Assembly (NCBI RefSeq): GCF_032452875.1
Contig: NC_083875.1
Location: forward strand, 78,638,178-78,702,177
Source of the DNA: Bos javanicus
Taxonomy: Eukaryota > Chordata > Mammalia > Artiodactyla > Bovidae
DNA: 64,000 nt
Direction of reading: 5' to 3'
Program-made: the position numbers and the translations under genes
Part shown: positions 46,641 to 61,525 of the stretch, in pieces
Layout: every line of letters starts with the position of its first letter
Position numbering within the stretch: position 1 is the first letter of the stretch
The notes under the pieces: generated by a model
What the model saw: only the letters and a program-made list of their open reading frames with translations
What the model was told of the DNA's origin: nothing
The model's database searches: none

Positions 46641-48607
46641 ACAGATGGGTTACCCAGTAAGTCTAACCACTAAATGCAAATCTAAGTGGTGAGAAGGCAT
46701 TACATCATACTTGAATTGACATAGTTTTTTTCCCTTTCTTAGTGGTTCTTATCACAGTACTGCATCCTATAGTTAATGCAATCTTAAATTTGATAAAATA
46801 TAACTATTACAGTGTTTCAGCTATCAGTAAGGTTTATAAACTTATAGTAAACTTCATGTTTACATTCAGACAACAAAACTTCATAGCATATGGTAAGATA
46901 TGAACACAGAGTGATGTGAATGTAGTACGGGCATGTAGGAGAGCTGCCTTTCTGTATGAACATGAGCCGAGTTCTCATCTTCCATGGTGAGAGGCCAGTA
47001 GATTATGTTAAAACAGAAAAACTGGGAAGCAGCAATATAAGCACAGTATTTAGTGATACAGAGATCAATACCCAAAAGGAAGTTAAAAGAGATGAAATGA
47101 GTGCTTCTGGGGAGCAGGAAATAGTGCCACATGGGTACTATTTTTCACATGGTAGTTTGAATATTTTCTTTTTCCCCCCTGTGTTTGTAGTTGTTATGTT
47201 TTCCCTCAGTTTTATTAAGATATGATTGACAGACAGCACTGTATAAGTTTAAGGTGTACAGCACAATTTGATTTAAATACATCATGAAATGATTTTAACA
47301 GTAAGTTTAGTGAAAATCCATTATCTCATATAGATACAAAATTGAAGAAATGGAAACAGTTTTTCCTTGTGTTGTAAATTATATCTCTAGTAGTTACTTG
47401 TAACTGCAAATCTGTACCGTTTGACTACTTTATTCAATCTCCCCTCCTTCCACCTACCCCCAGCACCTAGTAACCACAAATCTGATCTTTTTTTCTATAA
47501 GTTTGCTTTTTTGGTGTGTTTTTCGGGTATAAATAGCCTACAATACTCTATTAAGTTTCAGATACACAGCATAGTGATTCAATATTCTATACATTTCAAA
47601 TGATCACCATGCTCAGCCTTAGTTATAATATGTTACCATACAAAGATATTACATAATTATTGACTATATTGCCTACACTGTCCTTTTTGTACATTTCAAA
47701 CCTGTTGGTACTTTGCAACTGGAAATTTATACCTCTTAATTTCCCTCACCTATTTCTTTCCTCTCCTACCCCACTCTCCACTGGCCACTATCTGATTGTT
47801 TCCTATATCCTATTTTATTTTTGTTTAATTTGCTTTGGTTTTTAGATTCCACCTATAAGTGACATTGTACAGTATTTGTGTTTCTATGTCTGATTTATTT
47901 CACTTAGCATAATACTAAGTCCATCCATGTTGTCACAAATGGCAAGATTTCATTCTTTATAGGGGTAGCATTCCATTGTATTTGTATAGCACATCTTAAT
48001 CTTCATCCACTGATGAACACTTAGGTTGGCTATTGTAAAAACAATGCTGAAATGGACATAAGAGTGCAGACATGTTTTATGATTAGTGTTTTTGTTTTCT
48101 TTGGATTAATTACCCAGAAGTGAAATTGCTGGATTATATGATAGTTCCATTTTTAAAAAATTTCAAGGAATCTCCACACAGTTTTCTATGATGGCTGCAC
48201 CAATTTGAATTTCCACCAATAGTGCATGAGAATTCCCTTTTCTCCATTCTTTGCCAACATCTGTCATTTGTTGTCTTTTTGGTAGTAGCTGTTCTGAATA
48301 ATGTGAGGTGTTATCTCATTGTGGTTTTGATTTTTTGGTTTTGATTTATACCCTGTTGATTAGTGATGTTGAACCACTTTTCATGTGCCCGTTGGACATC
48401 TGTAGTTCTTTGGAAAAACGTCTATTTAGATCCTCTGCCCATTTTTTAAATGGTTCTTTTTTATGTTGAGTTACATGAGTTCTTTGTATACTTTAGATAT
48501 TAATCCTTTATCAGATATATAGTTTGCAAATATTTATCTGTTCAAAGGGAAACTTTTCATTTTGTTGATAGTTTCCTTTGCTTTGAAAAATCTTTTTTAC
48601 TTTGTTG

Positions 48608-48845
48608 TAGTTAAATTTGAGCTTTTCTGGTGGCTCAGTGGTAAAGAATCCACCTTCCAATGCAGAAGACATGCGTTTGATCCCTGGGTCGAGAAGATCC
48701 CCTGGAGAAGGAACTGGCAACCCACTCCAGTATTCTTGCCTGGGAAATCTCATAGAGTGAGGATCCTGGCAGGCTACAGCCCATGGGGTTGCTAAGAATC
48801 AGGCATGACTTACCAACTAAATAGCAACAACAGCAAAGTTACATT
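48608..48845 (+). mobile_element. Bov-tA SINE nested in old L1
   Basis: A plus-strand head CTTTTCTGGTGGCTCAGTGG and a tail AACTAAATAGCAACAACAGC. The flanks AGTTAAATTT and AGTTACATTT form the duplication. Confidence 0.9.
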
Positions 48846-49191
48846 TATTTTTCTTTTTCCCCCTTTATTTAAAAAAAAATTTCTAAGACCAGTATCAAAG
48901 AGTATATACTGCCTGTGTTTTCTTCTGGAGGTTTATGGTTTTAGGTCCTACATTTAAATCTTTAATTCATTTTGAATTTCTTTTTGTTCATGGTATAAGT
49001 AAGTAGTTTAGCTTTGATTCTTTTGACTGTAGCTGTTCAGTTTTCCTCATACCATTTTTTGAAGAGGCTATCTTTACTGCATTATATATTCTTGCTTCCT
49101 TTGTAGAATAGTAACTGTTCATGTAAGTACAAATTCATTTCCAGGTTCTCTCTTCAGTTTCATTGATCAATGTGTCTGTTTTTGTGCCAGT

Positions 49192-49418
49192 ATCATACTC
49201 TTTGGGCTTCCCTGGTGGCTCAGATGGTAAAGAATCTGCCTGCTACACAGGAGGCCCAGGTTTGATCCCTGAGTTGGGAAGATCCCCTGGAGAAGAGAAT
49301 GGCAACCACTCTAATATTCTTGCCTGGAGAATTCCATGAACAGAGAAGCCTGGTGGGCTATACAGTCCATGGGGTCACAAAGAGACACGAATGAGTGATA
49401 AACAGACATCATACTCTT
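49192..49418 (+). mobile_element. Bov-tA SINE with perfect 11-bp target duplication, nested in old L1
   Basis: Plus-strand Bov-tA at 49203-49407. ATCATACTCTT is repeated at 49192-49202 and 49408-49418. Confidence 0.94.
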
Positions 49419-50334
49419 GATTGTTGTAACTTTATCATATAGTTTGAAATCAGGGAGCATGATACTTCCAGCTTTGTTCTTTTTTCTCAAGATAGTTTTA
49501 GCTATTTGGGGTCCTTTGTGTTTCCATACAAGTTTTGTGAAAATTGCCGTTTGTATTTTGATAGTAATTGCACTGAATCTATAAATTACCTTGGGTAGTA
49601 TGGTCATTTTAACAATATTAATTCTTCAAATCCATGAGCACCATATATCTTTCCACCTGTTTGTGTTGTTTTTAATTTCTTTCATCAGTGTCTTAAAGTT
49701 TTCCAGGTACAGGTATTTCACCTTCTTAGATTTATTTTTAGGTATTTTGTTCTTTTTGATGCAATTGTAAATGGATTTTTTTTCCTAGTTTCTTCTTCAG
49801 ATAGTTTATTGTTAATGTCTGGAAATGCAATAGATTTCTGTATATTAATTTTGTATCCTGCAACTTTACTAAATTAATTGATGAGTTCTAGTATTATTTT
49901 GGTGGTGTCTTTAGGATTTTCTATGTATAATATCATGTTGTCTTCAAACAGTGACAGTTTTACTTTTCCTTTTCAATTTAGATATCTTTAATTTATGTAT
50001 TTTTGTCTGATTCCTGTGGCTAGGACTTCCAATTCTATGTAGAATAAAAGTGGCAAAAGTGGGCATCACTGTCTTATTCCTGATCTGAGAGAGAGTTTGA
50101 ATATTTTTTTTAAACACTTTTTGTAGAATTATAGACTTTTCAAACTATGTGGCTATGTATTTTTTTTTTAAAGAAATGCATATCTGGAAAAAGTCACCTG
50201 GATCATACCACCAGCTTCAAGATTTTTAAAAAAATAAACCCATTCCTTATATTAATATCTTGCCATGACAAGCCTCTTACATTGGGAAGCTTAATTGTCA
50301 TGAAAGTTGTCACCAAATTCTAGAGCTGGAAAAA

Positions 50335-50500
50335 TCCTAGCTAGATCTTCTGATTGAACAGTGTATTTAATACAGAATGAATCACATTGAGAGAGGAGAA
50401 ATGATTCACCTGATGGCACATAGTATGGGCCAGGTTTAGGGTCTAGGGCTTCTGACTCCTGACCCAGTGTTCATTCCAGTCAACTGCACTGACTCTTGAT
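50335..50500 (-). mobile_element. MIR-like SINE (weak)
   Basis: GAGGAGAAATGATTCACCTGATGGCACATAG, then GGGCTTCTGACTCCTGACCCAGTGTTC, recall MIR in reverse. Weak. Confidence 0.4.
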
Positions 50501-51963
50501 CACTTGTATATGTTTCATTGCTCGATATAAATTCAGTATATTAGGGGACTGTTTGGAACCTTGTGAAAGATACAACACTGCTCTCTATTAAAGGCTGACA
50601 AGAAGGAAGGGTTCTGAAGATGTCACACCAGCCACTGAAAGCCAGATCTTGTTGGAAAGTCCTCTACCAATTGTGGGAATACCATGAGACATATACTATG
50701 TAAATCTTGCTGTAGTCTGGTTTCAGGAATAAATACTAATAGTGTTGTCAGTAAGGACTGTGTCTTAAGAGAAGGATTTGTGCATAATATTGTGAAGGTG
50801 GCAGGTCAGAAACCCTTAGGTGGGCAGGCTAATGGAAATTTCATGGCTGTTGAAGATGAATTGCCTTTTCTGACCTGTGGGTCCTCCCGAGTTTAATGAT
50901 GTGTTATAGTTCCATGGGACAGAGCTGTTGGGATGAATGCAGTCCTAAGGTGAGTTTCTGATACCAAGCGAGGGGCTTGCTTGACTGGCAAGACCTGACG
51001 TATTCTGAGACCCACCTTCATGTTAAAAATACTATGAATAAGAGCAGTATAAACACCCAAATGGTATAATAGTTTAATGAAGTGATACCATTAATAAGAA
51101 AAGCTGACTTAGAAAATATAAAAGTACAAAAATGAAGCTGTCTTGAAATATTAAAGAATGTCTATAAGCATCAGAATTTCATCTGGTAACAAATACTTTC
51201 TCAGGGTTTTTCCAAAAAAGAGCTTTTCACTGGGATAATGATCTATACAATTTTTTTCATCATGTCATAAATAAGGTGACCAAGTATACCTGTAATATTT
51301 AACTATGATTTATATAGCTTTGAAACATTCTAATGCTGTATGGTTCAAATTTATTAATTATCTTTGAAAAATGCTTTGAAACCAACTTCCATAATTGGAC
51401 TGTTTCAAAATCTTGGTCTGCTTTTTAAACTTATATTTCAAGATCATAGTTTATCTCTTTAAAAATCTAGTTCTGGTAGTGGGTTAGATTTGTGAGTTAT
51501 TTAATGGAAAAAAATGGGTTTATGCAAAAATTGTAGATGCCTCCCACCCTTTTGTCCTTGACTGTAAAAAAATGAAAGAGAGAAAACTGAGGGAAAAATA
51601 AGATGTTCTACAAATACAATGACTGTGTGCAAACAACTGGATTGATAACTGTAAAACAGAACAAGAACCAGAAGATGTAGTTCTACAAACTAGTGGGTTT
51701 TTTTTAAAATAAAAGATTATTCTGCAATGGTGTTTTTGAGACACATGCAAAATTTGTTTTCAAATCTCTTTACACATCTTTTGGCTCTCATCAAGTCTGT
51801 AAAGCTTATCAATTTGGCATTTTTTCAGATCAACATAAGTCAGTTTCAGAAAGCAAATAATGATTGATTTTTAAAGCAGAGAGAGTTTTCAACTTGTTGC
51901 TGTTATTTTGATAATGCACCTAACTATGTGTATATGTCTTCCTTTACTTTCCTTGCTCCACAG

Positions 51964-52100
51964 GTTTGCCATCAGCAAATTTGGCCGCACCTAACCTCAC
52001 CGTGGAGGAGGGAAAGTCTATCACATTATCTTGTACTGTTGCAGGTGACCCAGTTCCGAATTTGTACTGGGATGTCGGTAATCTGGTTTCCAAGCATATG
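51964..52100 (+). CDS. NTRK2: NTRK2 coding exon: Ig-like domain 1 (D4), first half
   Basis: A 137-base exon between acceptor CTCCACAG and donor CATATG|GTGAGT, entering in phase 1 and leaving in phase 0. It completes the Gly left by the LRRCT exon, then encodes LPSANLAAPNLTVEEGKSI, TLSCTVAGDPVPN and LYWDVGNLVSKHM (about human residues 195-240). This is the N-terminal half of the first Ig-C2 domain, with its first disulphide Cys in TLSC and the domain Trp in YWDV. The NLT sequon of human N205 is conserved. From memory, human has Ser and Met where this has Thr (SCTV) and Leu (NLYW). Confidence 0.97.
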
Positions 52101-52613
52101 GTGAGTCTTGTGTTTGTATGTTTGTAGAGATGAGACTATCTCAGAACTTGAGATTGTATTAACCTAGTGATGATCATTTAATATTTTATAGGGCCACAGA
52201 GAGAGGTTTACAATGAGTTCTGTTGTGTATTTACTTTCTGTCTATTCTTACTAAACAAAGACTAAGGCAGATTGTATTTTAGTTACGTATACTTCATAGA
52301 TTGGAAGTCTGTAGGTCTCTAGTAAGCTTTTTGTTTCCTCATGAGCAAGGTGAGTGACTCTCACTGTGGTTTTTTCCCTTCGAGGAAGGTAAGTAGGAAT
52401 TCAAGGATTAAATCAGCTTCACACGTTTATAATTAAAATCTGGAGATAAGAGAATAACGTCTGAGTTGCCCCTTTTATTGAGCTTGATTAGACTGGAATT
52501 TTTTTTCTAATGTTACAGATGATTTTCTCTAGTTAGGGGAAGAAATGCCAAATCTTCTCACTATTGGGTTCAGTTCTAATCAAGATTATTTTTGTCTGTT
52601 AATTCATTTGTAG
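52101..52613 (+). other. NTRK2: NTRK2 intron (513 bp)
   Basis: Phase 0 intron from GTGAGT to CATTTGTAG, splitting the first Ig domain. No repeat was recognised. Confidence 0.92.
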
Positions 52614-55158
<2,545 letters not shown>

Positions 55159-55464
55159 TTGCTCCAACTATCACATTTCTCGAATCTCCAACCTCAGACC
55201 ACCACTGGTGCATTCCATTCACTGTGAAAGGCAATCCCAAGCCAGCGCTTCAGTGGTTCTATAACGGGGCAATTTTGAATGAGTCCAAATACATCTGTAC
55301 TAAAATCCATGTTACCAATCATACGGAGTACCACGGCTGCCTCCAGCTGGATAACCCCACTCATATGAACAATGGGGACTACAAGTTAGTAGCCAAGAAT
55401 GAATATGGGAAGGATGAGAAACAGATTTCTGCTCATTTCATGGGCTGGCCTGGAATCGATGATG
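55159..55464 (+). CDS. NTRK2: NTRK2 coding exon: Ig-like domain 2 (D5, ligand-binding)
   Basis: A 306-base exon between acceptor CAATTTAG and donor GATGATG|GTGAGT, phase 1 at both ends. It encodes FAPTITFLESPTSDHHWCIP, FTVKGNPKPALQWFYNGA, ILNESKYICTKIHVTNHTEY, HGCLQLDNPTHMNNGDYK, LVAKNEYGKDEKQISAHFMG and WPGIDD (about human residues 285-387). This is the complete second Ig-C2 domain, the main BDNF/NT-4 contact domain. The WC pair (human W301-C302) and the partner Cys in HGCLQ are present, as are the NES and NHT sequons. From memory, human has TL-I where this has KL-V in GDYKLVAKN. The frame stays open both upstream and 269 bases into the next intron. Confidence 0.97.
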
Positions 55465-55537
55465 GTGAGTACCTGATGTTTTTGCATCTAGAGAGGACTA
55501 GTGTGTATCACTCAACTATTGACAACATCATGAATAC

Positions 55538-55543
55538 AATAAA
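55538..55543 (+). promoter_or_regulatory. AATAAA hexamer early in the intron after the D5 exon
   Basis: A canonical polyadenylation hexamer 74 bases after the exon end. Whether it is used is unknown. It is of interest only because the reading frame is open across it (see findings). Confidence 0.3.
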
Positions 55544-56934
55544 CCACTCCCAAACCCAGTGGCTTGAAGCAAACATTTCATCTTGCTCATGGGCCTGTAG
55601 ATCAGCTAGGGAAATTTTGTTGCATGTGTGTTTTATCTGGGGTGCAGGGTGCAGAAATAGAAGCTACACAGGAGATCTACTTCTTAGGATAAGTACAAAG
55701 TACAAGAGGACAGCAAAAAAAAAAAAAAAATAATAATGCAAGGCTTTATAAGGCTTCCTTTTGGGATTGGCACAGAGTTTCTTCAACTTATATGCCATTG
55801 GCCAAAGCAAGTCATAGGTCCAAGGCCAATCCAAGGGCAGGGCCTCATACTCCTCCCATGGAGGTGATAGGGATGAATAATTTGAACAATATTCTGAGAA
55901 CACACACATTATTTTTCTCTCAAGTGTTATATGAGATTTTGTACCCACAGTGACAAAATACAGGCAAATCTGTGAGCAGGTGAACTGAATTTGGTCGGCT
56001 CATGCGCTGTTTGAGATATGTTTTAACCAGTTGGGATTCAGAATCCTGCTCCCTCATCTGTGGCAGAGAAACCAACATTGTGGAATGTTTTGCTTACCTG
56101 GGCTGACTGAGTTAAGGCATCTGCTGATAGAACCGTGAATTATTTTCCTAAGAGTGGTACTAGTTCCCATCTGACCAATGGTTTGAATTGGGAAAAGGAT
56201 GGCTGGTGCTGGGAGTCCAGTCCATGGTCAGCAGAAGAATTTCAGTGGGAGCCCCAGTAACAGCAGGGACAATATCATGCGTTTACTTTCTCCAGACACT
56301 CTTGTTCAGTGAAAGTATTCTTATTTGCTTGATCGTATTGCCCAAATACCTGATACCATTGTGGAGGCTGAGCCATGTGTTTGGCTACTGGGACCTGTTC
56401 ATGATTAGAATTCCTCACCCTAACAGCTCTGAATTAATCAAAGCCACACAAAGCCAGCCTTGCAGAGAGAAGGGAAAATAGAGACTTGGAGGCCAGTGGG
56501 GCAGGGGCTGATTGGGCAGCAGGTACTAGTATGGCTTCCAGGACAGCCCCGTGGACAAAGGTGATAGCTGCCAAGCCACTTTCACCAAATGAGAGTGCAA
56601 TAATTCTCGTTACACAGTCCATCTTCCTGTTATCCTGGTGTTTATTCAGCAGCTTTTTAAATGCACCAGCTTCCTGAGCGTGCTCAAAATGGGATTTGAA
56701 TTATATAAGTTTGATTTACAAACAGCCTTTCAGGAGCACATAAAACAAGCTATGTTTGGATGCCTTACCCAGACACCCTGGCAGTTGTTGTCTGTTTCAT
56801 TAAATCTTCCTCTTAATTGAGAGTTTAGTTGCTTGGCTACATTCGCTGTAGTAAATCGCTAGATTACTGTGTTCATTTTCCTCCTGCATATTTGTGGGAA
56901 TAACAGCTTTATAGTTAAATCCAGAATCTTTGCT

Positions 56935-57135
56935 TCTGGGACAACAGTTTTTTGTATATTTTTAAATGAACATTTTATTTGTGAATAATTTTAAATCTAC
57001 AGAAAAGTTACAGAGATGGTACCGAGAGTTCACAGCTACCCCTCACCTGATTTCCCTGTTGCTAACATCTTGCATTGCTTACTTTTGTCAAAACTAAGAA
57101 ACTGACGTCACGTTAGTACATTATTCTCATCTAAA
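56935..57135 (-). mobile_element. Possible ancient L1M-like fragment
   Basis: AATTTTAAATCTACAGAAAAGTTACAGAGATGG, then TTTCCCTGTTGCTAACATCTTGCATTGC, is a common old interspersed repeat in mammals as I recall. I cannot name the family with confidence. Confidence 0.4.
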
Positions 57136-57904
57136 CTTAAGGATTTATGTGAATTTCGCCAACAACTGGCTTCTGAAACTGTTGGAGGTGAACTTGATTC
57201 CAGGTTGAAGGTCTGGCATTTAAAAGTTTTAGAAGTGGTTTGTATGCTTTGATATGAGCACTGTTCTGTCAGTGTAAAACCAGAAGCTTCTATTTTAGAT
57301 AGGATTTTTATGTGCTTTCTTTTGAACATTTCTGTACAGTACCAATATTTGGTACAGTTTAACTCATCTTATCCATGTGGCCTCATTTTTATCGATGGCT
57401 TTTGTTAGTTTTAATTTAGCTAGTGATTGGAAAGAGTGGTTCTCTGGTCTAAGTATAGCTCGAAGTTTCTCAAGTATTCCCTTAAAAGGAAATAATCATT
57501 TATTTATCTACAACAAAAATTAAGCCATATTTTTTTAAAGATGTTCTTTCCCTTTCTTTTCATTTATTGTTTTTATCAGATCTTTAAAATAAATATGGCT
57601 TTAGAAAAGACTGATTTTTATTTCACTCTAATTATTTACTCAAGGACCCACTATCAGGGAGTAATAAATGAAAGTGGAAATGAAAGAGACTTGGCCTAGG
57701 GTGATAGTGGATATAAATGGCCTGTATGGGCCATAAACCAGTGAGACCAGTTAAGAGACTGACCTCACTTGGCTTGTATGGTAGAATCTTTGTGGATATT
57801 TATGCAATTTGTAGCCCTAGCCTACAGATAATGGCTTTTCTTAGAAATGCTTTCTTTCCCTCTTAACTTCCCTGAAAATTAAAGAAAAATTTACAAAGGG
57901 AAAT

Positions 57905-57941
57905 ATTATATATATGTATATATAATACTATATATATTTAT
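57905..57941. repeat. (TA)n-rich tract
   Basis: Imperfect TATATA run just upstream of a BOV-A2 insertion. Confidence 0.9.
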
Positions 57942-57949
57942 ACCTTGCT

Positions 57950-58246
57950 GGTCTAAATGTCGGAGAAGGCGATGGCACCCCACTCCAGTACTTTTGCCTA
58001 GAAAATCCCATGGACGGAGGAACCTGGTAGGCTGCAGTCCATGGGGTCGCTAGAGTCGGGCACGACTGAGCGACTTCACTTTTACTTTTCACTTTCATGC
58101 ATTGGAGAAGGAAATGGCAACCCACTCCAGTGTTCTTGCCTGGAGAATCCCAGGGACGGGAAGCCTGGTGGGCTGCCGTCTATGGGGTCGCACAGAGTCG
58201 GACACGACTAAAGCGACGCAGCAGGAGCGGCAGCAGGTCTAAATAT
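57950..58246 (+). mobile_element. BOV-A2 SINE, full length
   Basis: Two Bov-A monomers (GGAGAAGGCGATGGCACCCC at 57962 and GGAGAAGGAAATGGCAACCC at 58105) and a GCAGCAGGAGCGGCAGCAG tail. The flanks GGTCTAAATGT and GGTCTAAATAT are a duplication of 10 matches in 11. Confidence 0.94.
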
Positions 58247-58491
58247 ACATTCTACCTTAAGGTCATGTTTGAGTTTATGGTCCTTCAGTATTTCTGTTGT
58301 CATCATACAGTAGTTGATCAAGAAGTTCAGCTCTCCCAAATCTCCATGATACGAAGTTATAGCTACTTTTCCCCCTGGTTGTTTTGATGAGATCCTTTTT
58401 TTCACACTGCGAGTTTCTGGACTTACCAGGAACCAGGCAGTCTGGGATTTCTGTGAAGTCAGTTGCATCACTGTATGAATCCAGAAGAATT

Positions 58492-58670
58492 AAAACAGCA
58501 ACTCTTGGGGAGGGAGGAGGGTTCAGAATGGGGAACACATGTATACCTGTGGAGGATTCATTTTGATATTTGGCAAAACTAATACAATTATGTAAAGTTT
58601 AAAAATAAAATAAAATAAAACAAAAAACAAAACAAACAAACAACAACAAAAAAACAAAACAGCAGCTCTT
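58492..58670 (+). mobile_element. L1 3' end, very short insertion
   Basis: Only about the last 100 bp of bovine-type L1 (GGGAGGGAGGAGGGTTCAG, then ACACATGTATACCTGTGG and TTGGCAAAACTAATACA), with a long A-rich tail containing AAC repeats. AAAACAGCAACTCTT (58492-58506) and AAAACAGCAGCTCTT (58656-58670) are a 15-bp duplication with one mismatch. Confidence 0.94.
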
Positions 58671-59261
58671 CCATCTTTGGTCGCATGTGTTCCTCATTCA
58701 GCTCAGAACTCTGATTTCCATGAAATGGTCGCCTTGTTTAAGAATTCACTCTCTATTTGGAGATAGAGAAGGAAGCATGTTGACAGAAATTAAAACAGGA
58801 ATAAAAACAGATAAATAAAAAGCACCTAATAATATAAAAATGGGTGAGCATGGAAGAGGATGACTGAACTTAGTGACAGTCCCAATTGCCTTTCACACCA
58901 CATGGAGTGGAAACATGGGATGTTGTGGCAGATGCTCCACTTGGAGCAGAGAGACCCCAAGCCAGCATCAGCCAGGCCAAGAGGGTGCCATCTACAGGTG
59001 TGAGGATGTGAGACTGGCAGTAAAGATCCCCATGTGTTTCTCCAGAGTGCTGGAACCTTGCAGAGTCTGACACCAGACACTAGCCCCAGCCAGGGTGTTG
59101 TAAGGAGGGACAGGTGTTATCAGGTCTTTAGATGTCAGCAGGGCCCAGGTACCAGTCCAGATCATCACTGGCAACTTGACTTGCAACTGAGAAAGGGAGT
59201 CAAGACTTTCTAAACACTACATTGATTATTTCTGATCCCATGCTTGGAATTGAACTCAGCT

Positions 59262-59417
59262 CTGGTCAGTTTGGAGAAGGAAATGGCAACCCACTCCAGT
59301 GTTCTTGCCTGGAGAATCCCAGGGACGGGGAAGCCTGGTGGGCTGCCATCTATGGGATCGCACAGAGTCGGACACGACTGAAGCGACTTAGCAGCAGCAG
59401 CAGCAGCTGGTCAGTTT
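59262..59417 (+). mobile_element. BOV-A2 SINE, second monomer only, perfect target duplication
   Basis: A single Bov-A unit at 59273-59406 ending in (CAG)n. CTGGTCAGTTT is repeated at 59262-59272 and 59407-59417. Confidence 0.94.
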
Positions 59418-59669
59418 TGAATTATATTTAAAGTACAACAAGGAACTTTCTGCTTCAAAATGCATCTGAAGAACAGTGATTTTTATCTTTCTAGCACATG
59501 GAAGAGCACAGCTGGTGACAGTCAAATTTATTTCCTTTCCTCTTGGTTTTCCATTGTCCCTTTACTATTTAGTCACTTCTTGGTCTACTAGAACAGTAGC
59601 ATCCTGCTCTTTGTTACACATTAATGGTTGAGTTTTAATTGTTTTTTAATCTTATTTTATTTTTTAAGA

Positions 59670-59800
59670 CACATTTCTGGGGCTCATCTCTAGCAATTCT
59701 GATTCTGTGGTTCCAAGGTGAGGCTTGGGCTTTGGCATTTTTCGTTTTTGAGATTCCCCAGTGATCCCAGTGTGCAGCCAAGGGTGAGAGTCACTTGTCT
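59670..59800 (+). mobile_element. MER5A-like hAT fragment
   Basis: AGCAATTCTGATTCTGTGGT, then GTGAGGCTTGGGCTTTGGCATTTTT and GAGATTCCCCAGTGATCCCAGTGTGCAGCC, follow MER5A order. Incomplete. Confidence 0.6.
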
Positions 59801-61314
59801 GGGATGGAATTCTGACCCAAGCAAGATTTTTCTGCTCATTGTTGAGTAACAGACAATCCTTGGGTCACTTGAGGTTACAGATGGAATCTCAACTGCGAAA
59901 CAGGATGTCGCTTCTGAGTTAGAAATCAACTCTGGACTTGATTTAAGGGTCAGTCTCCTCTCCCCTCTCTTCGCAGGCTGGCAGCATGGGGGTGGGGGCT
60001 AGAGCTAGCTAATGAGATTTAAGCTTTTGTGCTGCCTGGGTGGAGGGGATGGGCATGGGGATGAAGGGCAGGGAAGTGTACTGGCCAGTGGCTCTGTGCT
60101 CTTGGGACCTGGGTGTGTTCAGTGTCGATTCACAGCTCATCTTTCCTGGAGAACTTTGGGATTCCTCTCTCTGCAGCCCACTCTCCTGAAGCTCCCATGA
60201 CATAAATGCATCCGTGTTCTGGCTGCTGAAAGTAGCTCCTCCTTCATACCCAGGAATGCAGCTTTGTACTTTGGGGGCTCCCTCTGGCCCTCTAGACTCC
60301 CTCACAGACTTCCTTCTGTGCTGCTTCCATCTGGTCCAGGGGAACCCTCATGATCCCTTGTCCTGACAATTCTGGGTGCACAGGTGGAACCCAGATGTCA
60401 GCTGCATCCCACCACCACACTTGGCCTGAGCCATCCCTGGCAGAGTCAGCCACTGGTCCTTGCACCTTTCACCTCCAGAGAACACAGGTCATGTTCTCAA
60501 GTGCAGCTGTGGAAGCCCCATGGTGGGGTGGTGGTGATGGTGACACTGGTCCCCAAAGAAACTTCTTTATAAGTCCTTCCTTTTTCTCTCCTCTCTGGGA
60601 CCTTTTAAAATCTCTTCATGAATCAGATATTTCAAAGGACGAGGATTCAGTCCTTGCTTTTGTGAATTCCACCTTTGGTGCTCACTTTGGTGTCGGTTAC
60701 TAAGGCAGGAAGAGTCTTGCTTAACATCCTGTTGTACTGGAATTCTAGGATTTTGAACAATTTGTCAGGTCTCTCTGGAGGTTTGAGAAACAGAAAATGC
60801 TGGGCTACCTACTGGATGGTGATGAAACACAGCCCTTTTTCCCAATAATAGAAAACACTTCAACTACCCATAAAATGATAAAAGACGGAGAAACACTTGG
60901 GCTTTCATTACTGTCTCCTGCTTCTCTTTGTGGTTGTCTCTCTTGGCTTCTAATTCCCAGGGATGTCCCTATCCCGCTATTAGGCAGGACCTACTCATGA
61001 AAGGAAGGAACCCTATTCAGCTGAAGATATGCGGAAGTTGCAGGCAATAAAGAAGTAAGCGCTCCTTTGAATGTTCTCTTTTTTGTAGAAGCCTTGAACA
61101 GAAAAACTAATCGGAGTAGATAGAACCTCAAACATTTTCCTTTTTACTTTCAGTGAAATAAACTCCTGTCTCTTGTGTTAATCCACATGACTCACTCAGA
61201 TCTGGTGTTTGAGCTTGGAATTTTAATCATGCTTATCCCACTCTCCCTGTTATTCAAAGGGAAACTTTGCCACGGTGGGAAGGGTTTGCGACTAGGCTCT
61301 GATTGGCCTAAGAG

Positions 61315-61440
61315 TTGTGTCTTTCGTAACCTCTGTGGCTTTGAGCAATTTTCTTACCACCTCTGAATCTAGCTTTCCTTCTCTGTAAAATGTCAGGTTC
61401 TAATACTTACATAAAGGTGATTGTGAAAAGGAATATGTCT
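61315..61440 (+). mobile_element. MIR SINE fragment (old)
   Basis: GGCTTTGAGCAATTTTCTTACCACCTCTG, then CTTTCCTTCTCTGTAAAATG, is a MIR 3' core on the plus strand. Confidence 0.7.
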
Positions 61441-61525
61441 GGGCGTGGCCTCAGGGCCCCTCACCTCACACAGGGAGGAGCTCAGTGCTGTCCCCTCCCG
61501 GGGGAGGGGCAAGAACATGATGACA

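Larger units (their letters stand above)
47190..50110 (-). mobile_element. Old L1 (L1MA-type), about 2.5 kb without inserts
   Basis: Reverse-complement L1: 3' UTR from CAGTTTTATTAAGATATGATTGACA (about 47205), then ORF2 C-terminal-like sequence (TTCCATTGTATTTGTATAG near 47970) and the RT-thumb region with TILPKVIYRFSAITI near 49590, ending near GGGCATCACTGTCTTATTCC. Two Bov-tA copies are nested in it. Stops and frameshifts throughout. Confidence 0.8.
28119..51963 (+). other. NTRK2: NTRK2 intron (23.8 kb)
   Basis: Phase 1 intron between the LRR cap exon and the first Ig exon. It is repeat-rich: one hAT element, four BovB copies, a 2.6-kb L1, a 2.9-kb old L1, MER5A, CHR and Bov-tA SINEs. Stretches without anything I can name include 28702-30190, 31670-32650, 33756-34770, 36691-37970, 40923-41320, 43900-45760, 46640-47190 and 50110-51963. 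There are no recognisable coding exons inside. Confidence 0.88.
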
